From positions 1 to 24,269 of the forward strand of contig JAVKLI010000086.1 of NCBI GenBank assembly GCA_031539425.1: a DNA stretch of 24,269 nucleotides. The letters are read 5' to 3'. The DNA is from UBA4416 sp031539425. GTDB lineage: Bacteria > Bacteroidota > Bacteroidia > B-17B0 > Aurantibacillaceae. The notes beneath the pieces were generated by a model. That model was given only the letters and a program-made list of their open reading frames with translations, ran no database searches and was not told where the DNA came from. Shown in pieces: positions 7,984 through 16,300 of this stretch (position 1 is its first letter; each line of letters begins with the position of its first letter). Made by a program: the position numbers and the translations under genes.

Positions 7984-9282
7984 ATGTAAATAGCTTTTAT
8001 TTTTAATTATTTCTATAAATTCATACTTAAAGTGTCTAATAGCAGAAGCTACAGGCCACGCTGCAGCTTCACCTAATGGGCAAATTGTTTTGCCATCTAT
8101 ATTTTTTTGAATATTCCAAAGCAATTCCACATCACTTTCTTTGGCTGTGCCAGATATTATTTTTTTTAATAGTCTGTACATCCACCCAGTGCCTTCGCGG
8201 CAAGGAGAACATTGCCCACAACTTTCGTGATGGTAAAAGCGTGATAAAGTCATTAAATTAGTTACCATGCAGGTATCTTCATCCATTACAATAAATCCAC
8301 CCGACCCAAGCATAGTGCCCGTTAAAAAACCACCTTCTGATAAACTTTCGTATGACATTAACCTTGGCGTACCAGCTTGTGTTTTTAATATTAAATTAGC
8401 TGGCAATACAGGTACTGATGAGCCACCAGCAATTACAGCTTTCAATTTTTTACCATTAGCAATGCCATTACAATATTCTTTTCCGTAAATAAATTCTTCA
8501 ACAGGTAAGCCTAATTCTATTTCGTAAACACCAGGATTATTAATATGCCCAGATGCCGAAATGAGTTTAGTACCTGTTGATTTACCAATTCCAATTTTAG
8601 AATAAGTTTCACCACCCATATTTATTATTGGTACAGAAGCTGCAATTGTTTCTACATTATTAACTACCGTTGGGCAACCCCATAAACCTGCTACTGCAGG
8701 GAATGGGGGTTTAATACGAGGATTACCCCTTTTTCCCTCTAAAGATTCGAGAAGGGCGGTTTCTTCTCCACAAATATAAGCTCCAGCACCTACATGCACA
8801 TGGCAGTGGTGTGAAAAATCAGTACCCATAACTTTATCGCCTAATATACCTGCTTCGTAAGCCTCTTTAATGGCAGTTTGTAATATGCGAGCTACATAAA
8901 AGTATTCACCTCTTATATATATGTATGAGGTATTGGCACCTAAAGCAAATGATGACAATATCATGCCTTCAATTAATAAATGAGGCAAATGCTCCATTAA
9001 ATAACGGTCCTTAAAAGTGCCTGGTTCCGATTCATCAGCGTTACAAACTAAATATCGAGGTGTGTTTTCAGGCTCTGCTAAAAAGCTCCACTTTAAACCA
9101 GTAGGAAATCCAGCACCCCCTCTACCCCTTAGTCCAGATATTTTTACCTCCTCAACAACTGCTTCTGGCGTCATTGTTTTTAAAGCTTTTTCTAAAGCTT
9201 GATAGCCTCCGTTTTCTTTGTAAGTACTAAGCAGGTGAATGTTGTTGATATTTACATTTTTTAAAAGTAGTTGCTGCGCCAT
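7966..9282 (-). CDS. nuoF: NADH-quinone oxidoreductase subunit F (NuoF)
   Basis: The FMN- and NADH-binding subunit of respiratory complex I, on its cytoplasmic arm, which takes electrons from NADH and passes them to the N3 Fe-S cluster. At 438 residues it has normal length. The glycine-rich LRGRGGAGFPTGLKW lies at 51-65, followed by DESEPGTFKDR at 83-93 (FMN/NADH site), CGEETALLESLEG, and the cluster ligands C355, C358, C361 (ESCGQCSPCREG) and C401 (KTICPLGEAAAW). All expected ligands are present. The start ATG at 9280-9282 gives the short N-terminal extension usual for NuoF. NuoE and NuoG, its partners in the NADH-dehydrogenase module, are not adjacent: upstream is a non-coding region with a divergent receptor gene, and downstream are ABC transporter genes. 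A related FMN/Fe-S subunit of a hydrogenase or formate dehydrogenase is less likely, as no extra ferredoxin or thioredoxin domain is fused. Confidence 0.94.
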   Translation of the reverse strand: MAQQLLLKNVNINNIHLLSTYKENGGYQALEKALKTMTPEAVVEEVKISGLRGRGGAGFPTGLKWSFLAEPENTPRYLVCNADESEPGTFKDRYLMEHLPHLLIEGMILSSFALGANTSYIYIRGEYFYVARILQTAIKEAYEAGILGDKVMGTDFSHHCHVHVGAGAYICGEETALLESLEGKRGNPRIKPPFPAVAGLWGCPTVVNNVETIAASVPIINMGGETYSKIGIGKSTGTKLISASGHINNPGVYEIELGLPVEEFIYGKEYCNGIANGKKLKAVIAGGSSVPVLPANLILKTQAGTPRLMSYESLSEGGFLTGTMLGSGGFIVMDEDTCMVTNLMTLSRFYHHESCGQCSPCREGTGWMYRLLKKIISGTAKESDVELLWNIQKNIDGKTICPLGEAAAWPVASAIRHFKYEFIEIIKNKSYLHESVYL

Positions 9283-9331
9283 TTGTTATTAAAAATTCAA
9301 TTTAATTAATCTCTGATATTTTAAAATACTT

Positions 9332-9345
9332 CTTAGTATACTAAG
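9332..9345. promoter_or_regulatory. perfect 14-base palindrome upstream of nuoF
   Basis: CTTAGTATACTAAG is its own reverse complement over all 14 bases and lies about 50 bases before the nuoF start codon. The position and perfect symmetry suit an operator for a dimeric regulator; which regulator is unknown. A chance palindrome of A+T-rich DNA is possible. Confidence 0.35.
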
Positions 9346-9500
9346 CCACTAATTTAAACATTTATATAAAAGTAAATATATGTTGTGTAAAATTTAAATT
9401 ATAATCCAGCATAAATAGGATTTAAAATAACCAAAATAGAGCAAACATTGAAAAATTGATAAAGATTTTAGTAAGTAAATAATAATATTATGGCAATTTT

Positions 9501-9530
9501 TTGTCAATTTGTGATTGACATATTTATTTG
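9501..9530 (+). promoter_or_regulatory. candidate promoter with overlapping inverted-repeat operator for the receptor block
   Basis: TGTCAAT-N5-ATTGACA (9502-9520) is a perfect 7-base inverted repeat. It overlaps a possible promoter: TTG at 9501-9503, a 19-base spacer and TTTATTTG at 9523-9530, which departs from TAnnTTTG at one position. A protein bound here would cover the -33 element and spacer, so repression is the simpler reading. The leader to the ATG at 9621 would be about 85 bases. Spacing and symmetry are seen; the function is inferred. Confidence 0.35.
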
Positions 9531-9620
9531 AAACAAATAAAAAAAGTTTTTTTGAATTAACCTTTTTTGTAATTTGTTTATATATATTTACGAAACTGTA
9601 ATTAAAAAATTCAACTTACA

Positions 9621-12600
9621 ATGAAAAAAATTATGTTAAAGAAATTTTATTTTTTATTTTTTATTTTTTGCTTAACCACGCAAATTGCCAATGCCCAAGG
9701 TAATGGCGGATCTATTAGAGTATTATTAAAAGACAAAACAACTGGAGACCCCATTTCATTTGCTGGAGTAGTGGCATTGCAAAATGGTGTACAATCAGGT
9801 AATGCAACTACTGATGCTGATGGGTATGCGGTTATTAAACCACTTCAACCAGGAGTATATAGCGTAAAGGCAGTATATATAGGCTATAAACCAATGGAAA
9901 AAACAGAAATTAACGTTACAGGTTCTAATACAAGAGACATTGTAATGGAACTCTCAAGTGATGGAGGTATTACAAGTGAAGTGGTAGAAATTGAAGCTTA
10001 TGACGAACCTTTAGTTAATGCAGATATGGTAAAAGGGGGCACGGTAACCCGTAAAGAATTTGAAGCGCTAGCTAATAAAGATATTGGAGCGGTAGTAGCT
10101 ACAAATGCTGGGGTATTTCAAAAAGACACCGGTGGAGATATTAACGTAAATGGTGGAAGATCAGATAATACTGTATATTATGTAGATGGCGTGAAGGTAA
10201 TAGGAAGTGCTGGTGTTCCTCAGCAAGGTATTGAACAAGTTACAGCTTTAATAGGAGGGTTACCAGCCCAGTACGGCGATGCTACATCGGGGGTAATTTC
10301 AATTATAACTAGGGGGGCTCAGCCGCGTCATTTTGGAGGAATAGAATTAATATCCTCTCAATTAACAGATCAGTTTGGTTACAATTCATTAGGATTTGCA
10401 GCAGGTGGGCCTTTAAAAACTAGAGTAGACACTAGTGGTAAAAAAGAACCTGTTATTGGTTATTTTGTATCTGGACAATACACCTATGAAAAAGACCCTG
10501 CGCCATCTAATATACCTATTTGGCAGCTTAAAGCTAATAAATTAAAAGACATAGAAAACGCACCATTAATACTTTCACCATCTGGTACAGGTTTTAGAAG
10601 GGCAGCCGAGTTTATTACAAAAAATGACATGAATCAAGTTGCCACAAGGCCAAATGTAGCTTCTCAAAACGTTGCCATTACTACCAAATTTGATTTTAAA
10701 TTATCAAAAAATGTAAACTTACAATTAGGTGGGCAAGTTGGTTATATAACTCGTAACGACTATATATATGAGTATAATATGTTTAATTCAAAAAACAATC
10801 CCGAAAGAGATATTTTTAATTACAGAGCCTACGGACGTTTATCTCAAAAATTTGCAGAAGTAAAAGAAGCCGATAAAGAAAAATCTCAAGCCTTAATTAC
10901 CAATGCGTATTTTACTTTTCAAGGAAGTTATGATTATGCTATTGATAGAAGGCAAAATGCTACTCATAAAGATAATTTTTTTAATTATGGGTATATAGGT
11001 AAATTTAACATTGTAGCAGATACAGGAGTTAGTAGATACCAAGCCAAAAATGGCGCTACAGGGAGAGAATATGTATACATTGGACGTAGATTAAGTAGCG
11101 TAACCTTTGAAAAAAGCGATTTTAATAGAGATTTGACTAATGCTACCAATCAAATATTTAATTATTATGGAGGTAATATGGCCACTTTAGATGAGGTGAG
11201 AGGTAATTTTGGGTACGTAAATGGTGATAGGCCAGCACAAATTAGTTCATTGTATTTTCCAGCAGGTCGTTTTCAAAATTTATATCAATTAAATAAAACC
11301 CAACAAATGCGTTTTCAAGCAGAGTTTTCGGCCGATATTAAAAAACATGCTATTACTGTGGGTTTAGAATTTGACCAAAGATGGTATAACGAATATGCTT
11401 TAAATCCTATTGCTTTATGGGAACGGATGCGTTTATTAACCAACTCACATTTAACAACTTTAGATACTAATAAAATTTATGTAGCCAGCTTAAGTAACGC
11501 AACAGAATCGTTTTATTTTAGAAGATATATTTATAATAAAGATGCTCAAAGTCAAATTGATAAATCGGTTCGTAAATTATTAGGCTTATCAGAAACCAAC
11601 CAATCATACATCAATGTTGATGCTATAAGTCCAGATAGATTATCATTAGATATGTTTAGCGCATCTGATTTAATTATCCAAACAGGGGGGCCTTTAGTAA
11701 CCTACTTTGGTTACGATTATTTAGGTAATTCTAACTTTGAAAAAACATCTATATCTACCTTTTTAAACGAAAAAGACAGTAGGGGTAATAATACTTTTAA
11801 AATTGGACCATACAATCCAATATATTTAGCGGGCTACATTCAAGATAAGTATGAATTTAAAAATTTTAAATTTAATATTGGTTATCGTATAGAATATTTT
11901 GATGCGAACCAAAAAGTATTAAAAGACCCTTATTCTTTCCAAGATACCTATAAAGCAGGTGAAAAAGTTGGTAACAGACCTTCAAATATTGGTACTGATT
12001 ATGTAGTATATGTAGACGACCCTAGTTCGTCTAGCCCTGTTGTTACTGGTTACAGATATACTAACCCAGATAATATGAATACAGTATGGTATAATGCCCA
12101 AGGTAAAGAAGTCTCTGACCCTACATCTATAGCTCTAAACGGAAAGGTAACGCCTTGGCTTAAAACCTCCCTTCCCGAAGCAGAAAAAAACCCACTTAAT
12201 GCCACAGCCTTTAAAGATTATGTAACGCAAATAATTGGTTGCCCTCGTATAGCTTTTTCATTCCCTATTTCAGATGAAGCTAACTTTTTTTCGCATTATG
12301 ATATTGTAGTGCAACGCCCAACACTAAACCCTTCAACTATGAATTTTGATCCTATGCAGTTTTACAACATAGCCAATACATCTGCAGGTTCTTTTATTAA
12401 TAACTCAAATTTAAAACCATCACAAACTATTGATTACGAAATAGGGTATAATCAAATATTAAACGCTAAAAAAAATGCGGTAATTAAATTATCTGCTCTA
12501 TATAGAGAGATGAGAGACCAACAAACTACTATGTCATTTAACCAAGCTTACCCAAAAACATACTATACCTTTGTAAATAGAGATTTTGGAACTACCAAAG

Positions 12601-13334
12601 GCATGACTGTTGAGTTTGAATTAAAACGTACACAGGGTGTAACATTAAATGCTAGCTATTCATTAATGTTTGCAGAAGGTTCAGGCTCAAGTGCTACTTC
12701 AAATCGAAATTTATCTCAAACGGGCCAGCCAAACTTAAGAATTACTTTACCTTTAGATTATGACCAACGCCATCGTTTTGTAGGAATTATAGATTATAGA
12801 TTTGGAAAAGGTGAAAATTATATAGGCCCTGTTTACACTAAAAAGGGTGGAGATACACAAAAATCTATTAAAGCACTTGAAAACGTAGGCTTTAACATAT
12901 TATTTAATTTAGCCTCCGGTACACCATATACCCGCCATCAATATGCTACAAGTATTGCAGGAACGGAAAGAACTAGTATCATAGGTACTATGAACGGTTC
13001 AAATATGCCATGGACATTTAGAACTGATATAAGAATTGACAAAACTTTTGAATTAAAATTTGGAAAAGAAGAAAATGGCAACTTAAAATTAGCTAACTTA
13101 AACATCTACTTCCAAATATTAAACGCGCTTAATAATATTAATTTAATGGAGGTATATTCTTATACCGGTAACCCAGATGATGATGGTTATTTAGTATCAC
13201 CAAGGGGGCAAACTGATATTGCCACTAATATAGCTGGCCAATCCTTTTCCGATCAATATTCAATTTTTATTAATAAGCCAACTAACTACACCCGCCCACG
13301 TGTATTTAGAATAGGAATTCAATTAGACTTTTAA
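9621..13334 (+). CDS. TonB-dependent receptor with carboxypeptidase-regulatory-like N-terminal domain
   Basis: Large outer-membrane receptor of 1237 residues. The signal peptide (MKKIMLKKFYFLFFIFCLTT...) ends near ANA-QG at residue 26. Residues about 30-115 form a carboxypeptidase D regulatory-like beta domain (DPISFAGV, then TDADGYAVIKPLQPGVYSVK), common at the front of Bacteroidota receptors. The plug domain follows (about 135-236): VTRKEFEALANKDIGAVV, NVNGGRSDNTVYYVDGVKV near 176-194, and LPAQYGDATSGVISIITRG. The rest is a beta-barrel with alternating aromatic residues, ending in RIGIQLDF with a C-terminal Phe as expected for BAM-inserted barrels. No SusD-like lipoprotein is next to it; instead a very large secreted protein and a PorV-like barrel follow in the same direction with 44- and 49-base gaps. 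The substrate is unknown. Within the trio it may serve as a surface partner or energy-coupled channel for the secreted protein. Confidence 0.92.
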   Translation: MKKIMLKKFYFLFFIFCLTTQIANAQGNGGSIRVLLKDKTTGDPISFAGVVALQNGVQSGNATTDADGYAVIKPLQPGVYSVKAVYIGYKPMEKTEINVTGSNTRDIVMELSSDGGITSEVVEIEAYDEPLVNADMVKGGTVTRKEFEALANKDIGAVVATNAGVFQKDTGGDINVNGGRSDNTVYYVDGVKVIGSAGVPQQGIEQVTALIGGLPAQYGDATSGVISIITRGAQPRHFGGIELISSQLTDQFGYNSLGFAAGGPLKTRVDTSGKKEPVIGYFVSGQYTYEKDPAPSNIPIWQLKANKLKDIENAPLILSPSGTGFRRAAEFITKNDMNQVATRPNVASQNVAITTKFDFKLSKNVNLQLGGQVGYITRNDYIYEYNMFNSKNNPERDIFNYRAYGRLSQKFAEVKEADKEKSQALITNAYFTFQGSYDYAIDRRQNATHKDNFFNYGYIGKFNIVADTGVSRYQAKNGATGREYVYIGRRLSSVTFEKSDFNRDLTNATNQIFNYYGGNMATLDEVRGNFGYVNGDRPAQISSLYFPAGRFQNLYQLNKTQQMRFQAEFSADIKKHAITVGLEFDQRWYNEYALNPIALWERMRLLTNSHLTTLDTNKIYVASLSNATESFYFRRYIYNKDAQSQIDKSVRKLLGLSETNQSYINVDAISPDRLSLDMFSASDLIIQTGGPLVTYFGYDYLGNSNFEKTSISTFLNEKDSRGNNTFKIGPYNPIYLAGYIQDKYEFKNFKFNIGYRIEYFDANQKVLKDPYSFQDTYKAGEKVGNRPSNIGTDYVVYVDDPSSSSPVVTGYRYTNPDNMNTVWYNAQGKEVSDPTSIALNGKVTPWLKTSLPEAEKNPLNATAFKDYVTQIIGCPRIAFSFPISDEANFFSHYDIVVQRPTLNPSTMNFDPMQFYNIANTSAGSFINNSNLKPSQTIDYEIGYNQILNAKKNAVIKLSALYREMRDQQTTMSFNQAYPKTYYTFVNRDFGTTKGMTVEFELKRTQGVTLNASYSLMFAEGSGSSATSNRNLSQTGQPNLRITLPLDYDQRHRFVGIIDYRFGKGENYIGPVYTKKGGDTQKSIKALENVGFNILFNLASGTPYTRHQYATSIAGTERTSIIGTMNGSNMPWTFRTDIRIDKTFELKFGKEENGNLKLANLNIYFQILNALNNINLMEVYSYTGNPDDDGYLVSPRGQTDIATNIAGQSFSDQYSIFINKPTNYTRPRVFRIGIQLDF

Positions 13335-13378
13335 TATTTATACATTTTATATAATTAAACTCAAAATATAAACTAACA

Positions 13379-16300
13379 ATGAAAAATACCATTTCAATTT
13401 TATTAATAATATGTTTGTTAAATAACATATTTGCACGACCAACAAATGGCAAAAACTTTAAGTTAAACAGCGCAGCACAAAAAGTAGCTGCAGGTTGTAA
13501 TGTTCCGCAGCAATCTGCCGAACTATCAATAAATAATGTGCGAACATTAATATTATCTGGAGGCGATATGTGGTGGGATGCTTTAGGAACAAGTAATGCA
13601 TTTTACTATGTACCCAAAACAACCGAAAGGTCTCAAGGTATTTCGTCAAATTTTGCTGGATTTGTATGGTTTGGTGGTAAAGATGCCGGTGGGCAATTAA
13701 AGGTTGCATCACAAACGTATAGGCAACAAGCCGGTGTAGACTTTTGGACTGGTCCATTAAGTCAAAACGCTTCAATAACACAAGAAACTTGTTTAAAATG
13801 GGATAAAATATTTAAAATTACTAGAGCAGAAGTAGATGCTTTTGTATTAGCTGGAGGACCCGTTACACCAAACATTGCTAATTGGCCAGCTAATGGAGAT
13901 TTGGCATTACAACAAGATAATATGATAGCACCTTATGTGGATGTAAATAATAACGGTATTTATGACCCTGCAGTAGGAAAAGATTACCCTTATTATGCTA
14001 TAAAACCTGAAGATGCAGGTTATACACCCAGTGGAACTTGTAAATCACGTTTATTTGGTGATGAAACATTATTTTGGGTATACAATGATATAGGCGGAGG
14101 TAATGCCCATGGACATTCAAAGGGGCCATCAATAGGCTTAGAAGTTAGAGCTCAAGCATTTGCTTTTAAAACAGCAGATGAAATAAATAATATGACTTTT
14201 TATAACTATCAAATTATAAATAAATCATCATTTGAATTAAAAGAAACTTATATGGCCGTATGGACAGATGCCGATTTAGGTAACTATAAAGACGACTATA
14301 TTGGCTGCGACGTTAAAAGAGGATTAGCATATATATATAATGCGGATAATAATGATGAAACTACAGGTGGTGTAAATGGTTATGGCTCAATTATTCCAGC
14401 TTTAGGTTGCGACTTTTTTCAAGGTCCAGTCAATACTACTAACGGCATAGATGATAACTGTAACGGAACTGTAGATGAACCAGGAGAACAAATGGGTATG
14501 ACTCGCTTTACTTATTTTAATAACTCTGGCGCAGGAGCTGATCCAAACACTACCGACCCTGATAATGGAACACAAGTTTATAACTACATGACAGGTAAAT
14601 GGAAGGACGGCACACCTTTTACTTGCGGAGCTAATGGTCGTGGGGGTTCCGTAAACACCAATTTTGTGTATCCAGGCAACTCAATGATTGGATCTAAATG
14701 CGGCATTAATCCTTGTGGAGATAATTGGACAGAATTTACAGCAAAAAACACCCCAGATGATAGACGTTTTATCCAATCATCAGGTCCGTTTACTTTAACT
14801 CCAGGTAATGTAACCAATGTAACCATTGGGTTACCTTGGGCTAGATCAAACTCAACCGATCAATTAGCTTCAATAGATCTTTTAAAAATTGCCGATGATA
14901 AAGCACAAGCCTTATTTGACAACTGTTTTAAAGTAGTAGCTGGGCCAGATGCGCCTGAAATAACCATGCAAGAATTAAACAATGAATTGATTTTATACTT
15001 TACAACTACACCAGCTTCTAATAACTATTTATATAGTTACTTTGAAAAAGATCCAACCATTGTAATAGACTCTACAACCATATACGGTAGCTCAACAAAT
15101 ACTTTTGTAGCGTTTAAAAATGTAGATGCAACTTACAAGTTTGAAGGATTTTTAGTGTATCAATTAAAAAATGAAGCTGTAACAGTTGAAGAAATAACAA
15201 ACCCAGATAAAGCTAAATTGGCTTTTAGTTGTGATATTAAAAACGATATTACAACTATCATCAACTATGTGTATGATCCATCAACCAATTCTAATAACGG
15301 TATAGTTAAAGTTCAAGGAAAAGACAATGATTTAAGCTCTAGTTTTAGATTTACTAAAGATTTATTTTCATCAACTTCTGCCCAAAAAGTAGTAAATCAT
15401 AAGCCATATTATTTTATGGTGGTGGCTTATGCTTATAATAATTATGGTACTTATAAGCAAGATCAAGAGGTTGCATGCACAAACTGTCCAAGCAAGTTAG
15501 GTCAAAAACTACCATTTTTACAAGGACGTAAAATAACTAAAGCTTACGGCATACCGCACGACCCATCCATAGAAAAAAATGGAATTGTAACACAAGCGGC
15601 GTATGGTTTTGGACCTAAAATTACACGGATAGAAGGGCAAGGAAACGGCGGTAATATTTTAGATTTAACCCCAGAAACTGTAGATGCCATTATGGCTTCG
15701 CCGGAAGGTAGAATGGATAAAATTACCTATCAAAATGCTAAAGGACCTATTAAAGTAACAGTTGTAGATCCGCTTAGTGTACCAAAAGCAGACTTTGCTG
15801 TATATTTTATAAAAAAACAAACAACAACTGCAGCATCTTTAGCTTGTTCATATTCATTATCAAGCAAAATACCTTTAACATCTACTCGTTTTGGCGCTTT
15901 AATAGCAGATAGCGTAACATGGGTGTTAAAAAATTTAACAACAGGAAAAGAATATGTGCCTTGCGCATCCATAAAAATTGGTAGAGAATCTTATTTCCCA
16001 GAATTAGGATTATCTGTTACAATAGCTCAAGTAAATGATATTGCAGGAATTACAACTTCTACATTGGCAGTAGCCAACCCTACAGTTCAAGATAGATTTG
16101 TTAGAGATGGCGACATATTAGATGCTAGCATTGAATTTTCTGAAAAAGGAAAAAATTGGTTAACAGGCATTTCAGACGGCGATTTTCCATCGCCAATTAA
16201 TTGGATTCGTTCAGGTAGCTTTAAAGATAAAGACAATATTGCCAATTCTGACGATTACTACAGAACTGTAGGTACCTCAAACTTTTTTTATGACCCTACT

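Larger units (their letters stand above)
9283..9620. other. divergent intergenic regulatory region between nuoF and the TonB-dependent receptor gene
   Basis: This 338-base non-coding stretch is very A+T-rich and holds no credible small gene. It must contain the promoters of nuoF (minus) and the receptor block (plus). Two clear inverted repeats stand out (9332-9345 and 9502-9520, listed separately). A TATATTTA on each strand (9583-9590 plus; 9373-9380 minus) resembles a -7 box, but neither has a well-spaced -33 TTG. No cobalamin-riboswitch box or T-box features are seen. Confidence 0.6.

Noticed and set aside
9346..9420. Possible cobalamin riboswitch before the receptor gene, suggested by GCCACT near 9346
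   Set aside because: Only a fragment of the box is present (GCCACTAA instead of GCCACTG), and the other conserved riboswitch helices are not visible.
9566..9590. TTTG at 9566-9569 with TATATTTA at 9583-9590 as the receptor-gene promoter
   Set aside because: The spacer is only 13 bases, well below the usual Bacteroidota distance, and the box lacks the final G; the 9501-9530 candidate fits better.
13458..13781. 107-residue open frame on the minus strand inside the giant cargo gene
   Set aside because: It lies fully within a well-supported coding gene, has no recognisable domain and no start signal; similar antisense frames at 14584-14826, 15730-15972 and 16465-16680 are equally unsupported.
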